A DNA stretch of 64,000 nt, from assembly GCA_964557005.1 (NCBI GenBank), contig CAZKYI010000001.1, forward strand, positions 310,001-374,000, written 5' to 3'. Positions 27,454 to 36,504 of the stretch are shown in pieces. The notes under the pieces were generated by a model. It ran no database searches. It was given only the letters and a program-made list of their open reading frames with translations, and was not told the origin of the DNA. The stretch's first letter is position 1; every line of letters starts with the position of its first letter. The translations under genes were made by a program, and so were the position numbers. The DNA is from JBECKS01 sp964557005 (GTDB lineage Bacteria; Pseudomonadota; Gammaproteobacteria; Pseudomonadales; JBECKS01).

Positions 27454-28326
27454 TCAAAACATCCACTTCTTTAACTCATCCATATTCTCAATCACAATCT
27501 GCTGCGCCTTGCCGCTTGCTTGCACAATGTGTGGGCTAATACGTAACAACTGCAACATATAGTCCACCAGTGCGCCACGAGTTGGAATCACCAGCCGTTT
27601 TTCTGTCTTTCCTGTCATGCCGTATTCACGCGCAATCACATCTTGTTGCAATTTGTTCAAACGGCTGTCAGGACGAATAATAATGTTTACTTCGGCTTTC
27701 CATGGCAAATCATCATCACGGGTTTTTTCACTGGTACTAACAGGTTCCGGCACATTGACAAAACGGCTCAGCGTAAAATCGCGAAAATCTTTATTCTTTT
27801 CACAATAGGCACGCACATGCCAGCGAAAGCCCGACCACACCAGCGTGTGGGGTGCAATCACACGGCTTTCCTGTTCAGTCGAATTCATAGAAAGGTAATC
27901 CACTTCAATGCGCTTGTTTTCCCTGGCAGCCTGTATCACAGGGCGAATGATGTCAGGTTTTAATACCCGCACAGGTGAATACAGCACTGTGGTATTTGGC
28001 TGTATGAGGTTAAGGCTGGCAAAACAGGAAGCCAAATCTTCCCTGCTACTCAGTAACTGCAAATACTCCGAGGCCTCGCCCTTGGTGTACAACGGTTTGA
28101 AAGCGGCGGTGGGCTTGTAGCCTTTCAGGTGCTTGTCATACATCAGATTTTTCGGTGCTGCACGAAGATAGGCATTGATATCCTTCGATGCCTGTTGCCG
28201 GCCAATGCCAAAGGCATCACTCAGTACATTGGTGGTTAAACGGCCTTCCCACAGTGTAATGATTTCAATCAAACGATAGCGTAACAACACATCCCAGCGT
28301 AGCGGCCAATGGTTTTCTTTTTTCAT
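27454..28326 (-). CDS. WYL-domain transcriptional regulator (BrxR/CapW-like)
   Basis: The 290-residue product has an N-terminal winged helix (LIEIITLWEGRLTTNVLSDAFGI-type region, about residues 16-60), a WYL domain (RIEVDYLSMNST, then LVWSGFRWHVRAYCE, about 140-200) and a C-terminal WCX-like extension. This layout is that of BrxR and CapW, regulators of phage-defence islands that bind inverted repeats at their own promoters. Its start is preceded by AGGCAGGT and, 22 nt further, by a perfect 10-bp inverted repeat. It is divergent from the nuclease-cas operon. Repression of its own gene and a link to the far copy of the site are inferred. Confidence 0.85.
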   Translation of the reverse strand: MKKENHWPLRWDVLLRYRLIEIITLWEGRLTTNVLSDAFGIGRQQASKDINAYLRAAPKNLMYDKHLKGYKPTAAFKPLYTKGEASEYLQLLSSREDLASCFASLNLIQPNTTVLYSPVRVLKPDIIRPVIQAARENKRIEVDYLSMNSTEQESRVIAPHTLVWSGFRWHVRAYCEKNKDFRDFTLSRFVNVPEPVSTSEKTRDDDLPWKAEVNIIIRPDSRLNKLQQDVIAREYGMTGKTEKRLVIPTRGALVDYMLQLLRISPHIVQASGKAQQIVIENMDELKKWMF

Positions 28327-28378
28327 AAAATACCTGCCTGAAAATGCGACATGTACATGTAGTCAGTGTGTACATGTC
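28324..28378. promoter_or_regulatory. Left copy of the WYL promoter/operator: inverted repeat GACATGTACA-N11-TGTACATGTC
   Basis: GACATGTACA (28348-28357) and TGTACATGTC (28369-28378) are perfect 10-bp arms lying 22-52 nt before the WYL start. The whole stretch from the start codon outward recurs at 45346-45400 with 49 of 55 bases the same. The site sits between the WYL gene and the divergent nuclease-cas operon. Confidence 0.75.
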
Positions 28379-28415
28379 TTTAATTTTTGACTATGTTAAT
28401 GGAAGCAAGAGTCAA

Positions 28416-28439
28416 AAGCGAACATTTGTTCTATCGCTT
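28416..28439. promoter_or_regulatory. Nested inverted repeat with CGAAC-N4-GTTC core upstream of the nuclease-cas operon
   Basis: AAGCGA and TCGCTT form outer arms around GAAC-ATTT-GTTC. The core CGAACATTTGTTC equals the Gram-positive-type LexA box (CGAAC-N4-GTTC), not the CTGT-N8-ACAG box usual in gammaproteobacteria. It lies about 120 nt before the DUF1016 gene. The binding protein is unknown. Confidence 0.45.
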
Positions 28440-28559
28440 ATGAAGAATCATTAAAGCTGTACGTTTACACAGTATAGAAATAGTAGTAGGGTATTGCCGA
28501 ATTCGCGTGCATTAGAAATTCATTTTTAATATAAAAACCTCAAGGATGATGAGAAATAT

Positions 28560-29684
28560 ATGAAAAAGACGAAACTCGTTAAATCCAAAAATAAACGCAC
28601 ACAAGCAGCATTGGCTGGTTATGCATCTGTGCATAAAAATATCGTTGCATTATTGCAATCTGCTCGGCAAACAACAGCGCGTACTGTTAATGCGCTGATA
28701 ACAGCAACCTATTGGGAAATCGGCAAGCGCATTGTTGAGTTTGAGCAAGGTGGTGCAAGCCGTGCTTCCTATGGTGATGAATTGATTCAGCGGTTGGCCA
28801 ACGATTTAACACAGCAATTTGGTCGGGGCTTCAGTCGCCAGAATCTTCAGCAAATGCGGGCTTTTTATCTGGAATGGTCGGTTGGACAGATTCGCCAGAC
28901 AGTGTCTGGCAAATCTGTAGATTTCAATTTTCCTTTACCTTGGTCGGCCTATGTGCGGCTGCTTTCGGTAAAAGATCGACAAGCGCGTTCGTTTTATGAA
29001 GCCGAAGCCTTGCGATCGGGTTGGTCTGTTCGCCAATTAGACAGGCAAATCAACAGCCAATTTTACGAACGTACTGCACTTTCTCGTAACAAGGCCGCCA
29101 TGTTACGCAAAGCTGAAACAAGCTTGCCAGAAGATGTGGTGACACCAGAACAAGCTATAAAAGATCCTTACGTATTAGAGTTTCTGGATTTAAAAGATGA
29201 ATATTCCGAATCCGATCTTGAAGCTGCACTGATTCAGAGATTGGAAAGTTTTCTGCTTGAACTAGGTGATGATTTTACCTTTGTGGGTCGTCAACGTCGT
29301 TTACGAATAGGTGATGAATGGTATCGTGTTGATTTGTTATTTTTTCACCGCAGATTAAAAGCATTGGTAGTAATTGATCTTAAAATTGGAAAATTTACCC
29401 ATGCCGATGCAGGACAAATGCACCTTTATCTTAATTATGCTCGTGAACACTGGATGTGCGAGGGTGAAAACCCACCGATGGGTTTAATTCTTTGTGCTCA
29501 AAAAGATTCAGCCGTTGCACGTTACGCATTAGATGGTTTGCCCAATAAAGTGCTGGCCGCTGAATATCGCACCGTGTTGCCTGATGCAGAACTTATTGCA
29601 AAAGAATTGGATAAAACACGGCGAGCATTGGCGATTAAGAATAACCCTGCGAGCAAGCGTCGTAGAAAAACTAAAAAGAAATAA
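28560..29684 (+). CDS. PDDEXK nuclease, DUF1016/YhcG family
   Basis: The 374-residue product has the DUF1016 N-terminal domain (WEIGKRIVEFEQGG, SRQNLQQMRAFYLEW) and a C-terminal PDDEXK nuclease domain. Catalytic residues are visible as Asp in WYRVDLLFFHR (about residue 258) and D-x-K in VVIDLKIGKF (about 276-278). Such proteins are common in defence islands but their target is not settled. A lysine-rich tail ends the protein. cas1 starts 16 nt after its stop, so the two are probably co-transcribed. Confidence 0.85.
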   Translation: MKKTKLVKSKNKRTQAALAGYASVHKNIVALLQSARQTTARTVNALITATYWEIGKRIVEFEQGGASRASYGDELIQRLANDLTQQFGRGFSRQNLQQMRAFYLEWSVGQIRQTVSGKSVDFNFPLPWSAYVRLLSVKDRQARSFYEAEALRSGWSVRQLDRQINSQFYERTALSRNKAAMLRKAETSLPEDVVTPEQAIKDPYVLEFLDLKDEYSESDLEAALIQRLESFLLELGDDFTFVGRQRRLRIGDEWYRVDLLFFHRRLKALVVIDLKIGKFTHADAGQMHLYLNYAREHWMCEGENPPMGLILCAQKDSAVARYALDGLPNKVLAAEYRTVLPDAELIAKELDKTRRALAIKNNPASKRRRKTKKK

Positions 29685-29700
29685 AGAAAGTACAAACACT

Positions 29701-30678
29701 ATGGAACAACTCACCGATTTAAAAGCCATATTGCATTCCAAACGGGCTAACATTTATTACTTGGAAAAATGCCGAATCATGCAGAAAGACGGCAGAGTGC
29801 TTTATTTAACCGAAGAAAGAGAAGGCAATTATTACTGGAGCATTCCCATTGCCAATACTACGGTTATTTTATTGGGTACGGGTACATCACTAACACAAGC
29901 TGCCTGCCGAATGTTGGCGCAGGCGGGGGTTTTGATTGGTTTTTGTGGTGGTGGCGGAACGCCTTTGTTGATGGGTAATGAAGTTGAATGGATGACACCG
30001 CAAAGCGAATACCGGCCTACGGAATATGTGCAAGGCTGGATGCAGTTCTGGTTTGAGGATGAAAAGCGGCTGGCCGTTGCCAGATATTTTCAGCAACAGC
30101 GGCTTGCATTTATTAGCAAGGTTTGGAGTAAAGACAGAGATTTGAGAGCAGAAGGTTTTATTGGTGATACGGGTGACATTGCTACTACCTTGAATGGATT
30201 TGAAAACAAAATTGAATCGGCGCACAGCACAGGAAAATTATTGCAACTGGAAGCTGAACTCACCAAAAAACTGTATAAATTTGCAGCACAAGTTACCAAA
30301 CACGGAGATTTTGTGCGTGAGCGTGAAGCAATGGACAGCGCCAACGCCTTTTTAAATCACGGCAACTATCTCGCCTACGGTTTGGCAGCAACAACGCTTT
30401 GGGTGTTAGGCATTCCACATGGTTTTGCAGTCATGCACGGTAAAACCCGAAGGGGTGCACTGGTGTTTGATGTGGCCGATTTAATTAAAGATGCACTGAT
30501 TCTGCCCTGGGCATTTATCTGTGCCAAAGAAAAGGCCACCGAACAAGAATTCCGTCAGCAATGCTTGCAAGCATTTACCCAACATGCTGCGCTGGATTTT
30601 ATGTTTGAAAATGTAAAACACGCTGCACTTTCCCGTGCTTATCAAAAAACTTATAACGAAAGTGAAATTGCAGGCTAA
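29701..30678 (+). CDS. cas1: CRISPR integrase Cas1, type I-F
   Basis: Cas1 inserts new spacers with the Cas2 part of Cas2-3. ATG 29701 gives 325 residues with the type I-F N-terminus (LHSKRANIYYLEKCRIM). The metal-binding His is H246 in FAVMHGKTRRG and the acidic residues are in DVADLIKDALILPW (D257, D260). A longer frame upstream overlaps the nuclease gene and is not used. The gene order here is nuclease, cas1, BRO-N gene, cas2-3. Confidence 0.96.
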   Translation: MEQLTDLKAILHSKRANIYYLEKCRIMQKDGRVLYLTEEREGNYYWSIPIANTTVILLGTGTSLTQAACRMLAQAGVLIGFCGGGGTPLLMGNEVEWMTPQSEYRPTEYVQGWMQFWFEDEKRLAVARYFQQQRLAFISKVWSKDRDLRAEGFIGDTGDIATTLNGFENKIESAHSTGKLLQLEAELTKKLYKFAAQVTKHGDFVREREAMDSANAFLNHGNYLAYGLAATTLWVLGIPHGFAVMHGKTRRGALVFDVADLIKDALILPWAFICAKEKATEQEFRQQCLQAFTQHAALDFMFENVKHAALSRAYQKTYNESEIAG

Positions 30679-30703
30679 GTGAAGCGCATTTGGAGATGAA
30701 TAA

Positions 30704-31564
30704 ATGAGTAGCGTTAAATTGTTTGAATCAAAACAGATTCGTTCCGTCTGGAATGAGTCGGATAAAAAATGGTACTTCTCGGTCGCAGATGTAGTGGAAG
30801 CCTTGACAGGCAGCGTGAATGTTAAGGATTACATTAAAAAGATGCGCAAGCGTGATCTGGAGTTAAACGCGAACTGGGGGACAACGTGTCCCCCCCTTGA
30901 ATTGGTAGCGCCCGACGGCAAACGTAGAAAGACACAATGCGCCAATACCGAAAGTCTTTTACGCATTATTCAATCCATACCCTCACCCAAAGCCGAACCC
31001 TTTAAACGCTGGTTAGCAAAGGTGGGCTATGAACGACTGGAAGAAATAGAAAATCCTGAGCTAGCCGCAAAACGTATGCGTGAGCTTTACAAAGCCAAAG
31101 GCTACAGCGAACAATGGATTGAAAAGCGAGTGCGCGGTATAGCTGTTCGTGACGAGCTGACAGATGAATGGAAAAAGCGTGGTGTAAAAGAACATCTTGA
31201 ATACGCCATTCTTACATCTGAAATTAGCAAAGCGACATTCGGCATGACACCCGCGCAATACAAGAAATTCAAGAAATTGAATAAAGAAACCGACAACCTT
31301 CGCGATCACATGGTTGATCTGGAATTAATTTTTACCATGCTCGGTGAGGCTTCCACCACCGAAATAGCCCGAAACAAAAACGCACAGGGTTACAAAGAAA
31401 ACCTTAGTGCAGCTGCTGAAGGTGGCGCAGTGGCTGGTAGCGCACGGAAGGATTTGGAAAAAAAATCGGGGAAGCGAATATCCAGTCGTGAAAATTTTAA
31501 AGAGATACCAGAAGCGGTTTATCGCAAAAGACTGGATCGTAAAAGCACTAAAAAGAAATCATGA
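30704..31564 (+). CDS. BRO-N domain protein with DinD-like C-terminus, inside the cas operon
   Basis: The 286-residue product starts with a BRO-N/antirepressor domain (residues about 1-105: WYFSVADVVEALTGS, then LLRIIQSIPSPKAEPFKRW). Its C-terminal half (TDNLRDHMVDLELIFTMLGEAST, then ARKDLEKKSGKRISS) resembles E. coli DinD, an SOS-induced protein that disassembles RecA filaments, and related Bro proteins. It has a strong ribosome site (GGAG), sits 25 nt after cas1 and 13 nt before cas2-3, and so is part of the operon. It is not a known component of any type I-F system. Function here is unknown. Confidence 0.8.
   Translation: MSSVKLFESKQIRSVWNESDKKWYFSVADVVEALTGSVNVKDYIKKMRKRDLELNANWGTTCPPLELVAPDGKRRKTQCANTESLLRIIQSIPSPKAEPFKRWLAKVGYERLEEIENPELAAKRMRELYKAKGYSEQWIEKRVRGIAVRDELTDEWKKRGVKEHLEYAILTSEISKATFGMTPAQYKKFKKLNKETDNLRDHMVDLELIFTMLGEASTTEIARNKNAQGYKENLSAAAEGGAVAGSARKDLEKKSGKRISSRENFKEIPEAVYRKRLDRKSTKKKS
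30876..30894. repeat. Intragenic inverted repeat GGGGGACA-ACG-TGTCCCCC
   Basis: Perfect 8-bp arms with a 3-nt spacer lie in the BRO-N gene at codons encoding W-G-T-T-C-P-P. The truncated BRO-N gene carries a different perfect 8-bp inverted repeat at the homologous codons (37263-37279). Confidence 0.6.
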
Positions 31565-31577
31565 GTCATTGTGAATT

Positions 31578-34532
31578 ATGATGGTAACCTTTGTATCCCA
31601 ATGCGAAAAAAAAGCACTCACAAGAACAAGAAGAGTGCTGGATGCCTTTGCCGACAGAATAGGCGACAACACCTGGCAAACCGTCATCACGCAGGAAGGT
31701 TTGAATGCTGTTAAAAAACTGTTGCGAAAAACCGCCTCCAAAAGCACAGCCGTTAGTTGTTTCTGGATTCGCAGTCGCTCAAGAAGTGAGCTGATCTGGA
31801 TTGTGGGAAATAAAAACAAATTTAATAGTCAAGGTGTTGTTCCGGTGAATTATACAAATAATGAGTTGATAATGGATAATACAAGCCCTGTTTTTGATAC
31901 AGTTTATGCAAATACAAATTCACAACCGCTAAGCCAGCATTTATTTGCTGTCGGATATCTCGCTCAATACTTGCTGCGAAAGTTGGTTTCAGAAGACAAT
32001 ACAAATTTGGTCTATGCAGCATATGTAGCTGGATGCTTTCATGATGTTGGCAAGATTGATCCTGAATTTCAGGCTTGGCTACACAAAAAAATACAAAAAG
32101 ACAAGGAGCAAACAGAACAGCAAGAAGATGGAGTGCATATTGATAAAACAGTAAAAGGTAATCGATTTTTTGATGACCATCCTCGGCATAATGAAATATC
32201 TTTCTTAATGCTTAATTTTTTACATAACGCAGGTAGTGACCTTCTAAATAAAAAACAATTGGAGTATGTAAAACATACAGTATATTGGCATCATGCTAAG
32301 CCAATTCGTGAAATATCGTTCAAGCATTTATCTGATATTTATAAGAAGTTTAAAGGTTCTTTGAAAAATACCAGCTTTTCAGAAATTCACAGCCAGTCGG
32401 TAAGTTTGTTAAAGTTGGTGGCGGAAATAGCGAGTCAATATTCGGGTAATGACTTAAAAATTCCTATGCTTCAATACAAATTGGATGATGACTTTGAAGA
32501 CGATCTACGAAAAGAGCTTCCAGATTATAAAATTTATGATGAGTCAGTAGATACTTTAACTGAAATTAAAAAATCGGTTAGAGAGAATGCTCAAATGGCA
32601 GTAATACGTTCTGCTGTAGTTACAGCAGATAGAATCATTTCCTCATTGACTGCGAAACAACTGGATGAATTGATTAAAGGCCGGAATTTGGAAAGCCTAG
32701 TGGCGAATAGCTTTATCGAAGAATCAAATCTGAAGTCACAAATTCAGTCTTGTTTAAATGGTTTTGAATCAAAGTATCCTGATAGTCGTAGAAATACTGA
32801 GCAATCAAGAGTAGCTAAAGAATTATGTGGTGCGGAAAATATAGCTGTATTAAATGGACCCGCAGGTTGTGGTAAAACCAAAATTGCATTGGAGTGGGCA
32901 GTAAATAAATCGGCAAAAAAGATAATCTGGGTTTGTCCACGTGTACAGGTTTGTCAAGGTATCTACGCTGATTTAACTGAAAGTGAATATTTGCCAAATA
33001 GCTCGATTGAAATATACACGGGTGAATTTAAGAAAATAACCTATGACAATATCGAAAAACCTACCGAGAGTGACGAAGTATTTAGTGGGGATATTGTCAT
33101 AACCACCATAGATCAGGTTATCAATTCAGTTGTAACGCATACACAAGTTACGGCGCTTGTTGATTTTATGAACGCTCATGTTGTTTTTGACGAGTATCAT
33201 GAGCTTATCAACATGCCAGCGTTCAATCTGTTATTTGCAGAGCTGGTCGCTTGTAAGAAGTTGAGAAGCTCTGCTGCTGATACGCTTTTGGTATCGGCTA
33301 CACCCAATTATCATTTTTTGGAGGGTTGTCTTGAAATTCACAGGGATGATATTAAGGGAATAGAGAGCTTTAACACATCACGTTATAAGATTACTTTTGA
33401 TATTTATGATGATGGTGCAGAAGGTGAACTATCACCACTTATAAAAGAAGTTCAAAAAAATAATACTTTTGTTATTACGAACACAGCTAGGGATGCCCAA
33501 TTAGGTTTTATTAAAAATATCAAAGACGAAAATGCAATTCTTTTTCATTCAAAATTTACCAGAGCAGATAAGATGGACATTTTCAACAAAGTTTACGAAT
33601 GCTTTAAAGAAAATGGTGAAAAGACATACGATGTTTTGCGAAGTGGTCCTATAGTTCAGGCTTCGTTGAATATTTCTTGTGATAAAATGCTTACAGAATT
33701 TACCAATGCTGAAAATTGGTTGCAACGATTAGGTAGATTAGACAGATTTGGTAAAAACGTGGATACCAATGAGTATATTACAGTCCTTGGGAAAAGTATT
33801 GATGCAGGAAAAATACAGAGCAGTGTTGCACGGTTTTTGAATAAAGATAACTATTTTTATAGTGCGAAAGCTTGGTATGAATTTCTTAAAAGTAAGGATA
33901 TAGCGGGTAAAGAAGTTACTGTTAATGAACTGTATGCTTTGTATCAGAAATTTTATAGTGATGAAAAATCTTTGCAGGAAATTGAAAAGGATTTCATGGG
34001 GGCGTTAAAGAAGAGCATCAAGTCAATTAATAACAATATCCTTGATCCGATCAGGGTTCCTGGAAAGAAAAAAATAAAATCAGGCACAATAAAGATTAAA
34101 AAACAATCATTACGCGGGAATAACCGTTTCGTACAAATGGCTATTTGCTATATTCTAAAATATGGAGAATACGAATTCCGAAATGAATACGCATATCCTG
34201 AAGATATTGACCACGAAGCTAACAATGTTGGTTTAACTGCATCAATAGAAGAAATTACAGGTTATGGTGATAGTGACAATAATTTATTGGCATTTATGAA
34301 GAAAAAGCATCACCAGATTAAAGATGATGCTGTAAAAGCATATAAAGATTTTCAAATTGTTGATGCAGCACGATCGCCAGAAAATCCTGTTTATCTCAGT
34401 TACACGCCGAAAGATTTGGAGCCGATAGGTGGAGAATCTCAGGCACACGAATTTGCTGTTTATTATGCGGTGTGTGATAAACAGCCAATAGGCTCAATTT
34501 CAATTAACAAACTTAAACTAAAAGGTGAATAA
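31578..34532 (+). CDS. cas2-3: Cas2-Cas3 fusion, helicase-nuclease of type I-F2
   Basis: This protein unwinds and degrades target DNA and also serves adaptation through Cas2. Residues about 1-90 are the Cas2 domain (MVTFVSQCEKKALTRTRRVL, FWIRSRSRSELIWIVG). The HD nuclease has H155-D156 in GCFHDVGKID. The helicase shows Walker A GPAGCGKT (about 427-434), DEYHE (about 538-542) and motif VI QRLGRLDRFG (about 715-724). At 984 residues it is slightly shorter than P. aeruginosa Cas2-3. It follows the BRO-N gene by 13 nt and cas7fv starts 2 nt after its stop. Confidence 0.95.
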   Translation: MMVTFVSQCEKKALTRTRRVLDAFADRIGDNTWQTVITQEGLNAVKKLLRKTASKSTAVSCFWIRSRSRSELIWIVGNKNKFNSQGVVPVNYTNNELIMDNTSPVFDTVYANTNSQPLSQHLFAVGYLAQYLLRKLVSEDNTNLVYAAYVAGCFHDVGKIDPEFQAWLHKKIQKDKEQTEQQEDGVHIDKTVKGNRFFDDHPRHNEISFLMLNFLHNAGSDLLNKKQLEYVKHTVYWHHAKPIREISFKHLSDIYKKFKGSLKNTSFSEIHSQSVSLLKLVAEIASQYSGNDLKIPMLQYKLDDDFEDDLRKELPDYKIYDESVDTLTEIKKSVRENAQMAVIRSAVVTADRIISSLTAKQLDELIKGRNLESLVANSFIEESNLKSQIQSCLNGFESKYPDSRRNTEQSRVAKELCGAENIAVLNGPAGCGKTKIALEWAVNKSAKKIIWVCPRVQVCQGIYADLTESEYLPNSSIEIYTGEFKKITYDNIEKPTESDEVFSGDIVITTIDQVINSVVTHTQVTALVDFMNAHVVFDEYHELINMPAFNLLFAELVACKKLRSSAADTLLVSATPNYHFLEGCLEIHRDDIKGIESFNTSRYKITFDIYDDGAEGELSPLIKEVQKNNTFVITNTARDAQLGFIKNIKDENAILFHSKFTRADKMDIFNKVYECFKENGEKTYDVLRSGPIVQASLNISCDKMLTEFTNAENWLQRLGRLDRFGKNVDTNEYITVLGKSIDAGKIQSSVARFLNKDNYFYSAKAWYEFLKSKDIAGKEVTVNELYALYQKFYSDEKSLQEIEKDFMGALKKSIKSINNNILDPIRVPGKKKIKSGTIKIKKQSLRGNNRFVQMAICYILKYGEYEFRNEYAYPEDIDHEANNVGLTASIEEITGYGDSDNNLLAFMKKKHHQIKDDAVKAYKDFQIVDAARSPENPVYLSYTPKDLEPIGGESQAHEFAVYYAVCDKQPIGSISINKLKLKGE

Positions 34533-34533
34533 T

Positions 34534-35481
34534 ATGCAAAAAATAACAGGTATCAAAAGCGTTGATTTCAAAGTTAAGGCGTTGGGGCATGGTGTGGTGA
34601 ATTGGAATGGGCCAACAAATCTTGCAAAAGAAGATGGCTCTACAGTAGACAATCATACTTTGCCAAAGCTTCGAGGATATTCAAACTTATCTGGGCGTGT
34701 GAAAGACACTGGATATAAATATAGAAAAGAACCAACAGATATTGATTTTAAAAAAACTCCTTTGTACATCAGTCAAAACTGTATTCGCCACCATCTTTTT
34801 AGGGAGCAGGCATTTGATTTGCATTATGCAGTGGATAAAAACATGACACCTGTTTTGGCCTCAGTAACAGGATTGATTCGTGGCTATGTTGTTCCATCGA
34901 GTCAATGTAAACGCACTAGTCCTTTGTTACTTGAAGATTTTGTGGATCAACTGGGAAATGGAAACTTTGAGCAATTCGGTCAGGCAGGTGAGCGAGATAG
35001 CTCATCATTTTTCTCTAAAACAACATTCGGTAATACAGAGTATATTTCTTATGGCTCAATCAGTATTGAGCAGTTGCAATTTATTTCTTTGGACAAGAAA
35101 TTTGATAGATCTTCCATGATCATCAAGGAAGGTGAGGGGGAACAAGTAGCGAAAGCAATTCAGGGCTTTATCCAGTCATTGAACCCGGAATTAAAGCCTG
35201 AGGCAAAGTTCCACAAAAACTATGTGCGCAATGGAACGATTTTTGAAGAAGGTGAAGTTGGAATTTTATTAAATAATGATGCGATTCATGCGTTGGTTAA
35301 TCATACATTAGAAAGAATTAAAGAACTTTCCATTCGCCAGGCAAAATCCTATATGTATGTAGACGATGTGCTGGTTGATTATAACGATAGCAGCAAAATG
35401 ATGCGCATCAAGCGTGATGAGAGCAGCATAAAGTCGCAACCGCAGACTGCTACCTATGCGACTTATTTCTATTCTAAATAG
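34534..35481 (+). CDS. cas7fv: Cas7fv backbone subunit of type I-F2 Cascade
   Basis: Cas7fv forms the crRNA-coating filament. The 315-residue product from ATG 34534 (AAAGGTG upstream) lies in the cas2-3/cas7fv/cas5fv/cas6f order known from Shewanella putrefaciens CN-32. Recognisable stretches are LRGYSNLSGRVKDTGYKYRKE, ISQNCIRHHLF, GLIRGYVVPSSQCKRTSPL-like thumb region, and NGTIFEEGEVGILLN. The family is assigned from these, from length and from operon position. Confidence 0.85.
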   Translation: MQKITGIKSVDFKVKALGHGVVNWNGPTNLAKEDGSTVDNHTLPKLRGYSNLSGRVKDTGYKYRKEPTDIDFKKTPLYISQNCIRHHLFREQAFDLHYAVDKNMTPVLASVTGLIRGYVVPSSQCKRTSPLLLEDFVDQLGNGNFEQFGQAGERDSSSFFSKTTFGNTEYISYGSISIEQLQFISLDKKFDRSSMIIKEGEGEQVAKAIQGFIQSLNPELKPEAKFHKNYVRNGTIFEEGEVGILLNNDAIHALVNHTLERIKELSIRQAKSYMYVDDVLVDYNDSSKMMRIKRDESSIKSQPQTATYATYFYSK

Positions 35482-35490
35482 GAGGCTGTG

Positions 35491-36495
35491 ATGGAAATAA
35501 TTATTGATTACGAGTCATCGTGGCGTAATTCCTTTTTAGACGGTTCAAATAATGAAGCTTTACCAAAAAATGGTAGAAATTTTATTGCATCAATGTCTGA
35601 ATTAAAAAAGGAAGGTAATTACATCAAGCGAGATGTGACAAAAGATACTGTTATGGGGATATTGAATCGTTTGATTGGCGACCAGAGAAAACTATACCAA
35701 TCTAGGGCTAGTGATTCTTATTTTTTCAGGGATATTGAACCGCTTACTGGCTTTGATGATAAAAAATTTGAAACGGGTGAGATTGTGTACATTAGGAATA
35801 TGAATGGTAGTGAAGATCAGAATTCATTCACCGGAATGATAAGAGGTGATGATCCAATTTTCACTTCAGACTATTCGATTCGTTTGTGGGGTATTTTGGC
35901 ACTCGATTTTGAAAAATTGTGCCAATTTATACTTAACCCTGAGTATGTTGTAGATGCTGAAATTCAGTTAGATCCTGTTTCCATTTTGTCAAAGCTTGAT
36001 GAGATAAATAAATTAAAAGCAGTGGTCAATGAAAATAATGTTTCAGAAGCACTTTCTGTATTTAATCAAGCATTTCCTGATTCCGAATATCTGGACAATA
36101 AAGGAATGATCAAGCCTATTATGTTTTATTGTTCTGGCTTGTATTTGCAACTTGAAAGACTATCCGAAAGTTTTGATCTGAGTACCGCAAAAACCAAAAG
36201 TGGTGGTTTAAGTGGTATTTCCAAGCGTGGATATACGCCTAAAGATTTTATGGTGCGTTATACAACAGGGAAAAAGAAAAAAATTTGGGGAAATCCTTAT
36301 ATTAAAAAAGAAAAAATCAAAGGGCTTGGTGAGGTGACATCTATACTCACTAAAGCAAGCGGCCAGCTTCATATTGTATTGAATGTGGATAAGGAAAAAG
36401 GTGTGGAAATAAAGCAGATGATAGAAGATGCCGGGGTTTCCAGCTTTTATCTTGGCAAAAAGGGTTTGGCTTATGTTTCCAGCATTCGCATTTAG
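35491..36495 (+). CDS. cas5fv: Cas5fv subunit of type I-F2 Cascade
   Basis: Cas5fv caps the 5' end of the crRNA and, in the minimal system, also does the PAM recognition done by Cas8f elsewhere. The 334-residue product has a strong AGGAGG site. Its end reads VSSFYLGKKGLAYVSSIRI, the Cas5-like C-terminal strand, and a long insertion lies in the middle (about residues 80-220). No cas8 or cas11 gene is present anywhere in the island, which agrees with subtype I-F2. Assigned mostly by operon position and C-terminal motif. Confidence 0.85.
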   Translation: MEIIIDYESSWRNSFLDGSNNEALPKNGRNFIASMSELKKEGNYIKRDVTKDTVMGILNRLIGDQRKLYQSRASDSYFFRDIEPLTGFDDKKFETGEIVYIRNMNGSEDQNSFTGMIRGDDPIFTSDYSIRLWGILALDFEKLCQFILNPEYVVDAEIQLDPVSILSKLDEINKLKAVVNENNVSEALSVFNQAFPDSEYLDNKGMIKPIMFYCSGLYLQLERLSESFDLSTAKTKSGGLSGISKRGYTPKDFMVRYTTGKKKKIWGNPYIKKEKIKGLGEVTSILTKASGQLHIVLNVDKEKGVEIKQMIEDAGVSSFYLGKKGLAYVSSIRI

Positions 36496-36504
36496 GAGAG
36501 AGCT

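Noticed and set aside
29533..29700. Longer cas1 start inside the DUF1016 gene
   Set aside because: The extra 56 residues overlap a real gene in another frame and the ATG at 29701 matches the Cas1 family N-terminus.
34534..36495. cas7fv and cas5fv as Cas8f and Cas5f of a standard type I-F system
   Set aside because: Sizes (315 and 334 residues), order and lack of cas8f fit the I-F2 variant; no further large subunit gene lies in the island.
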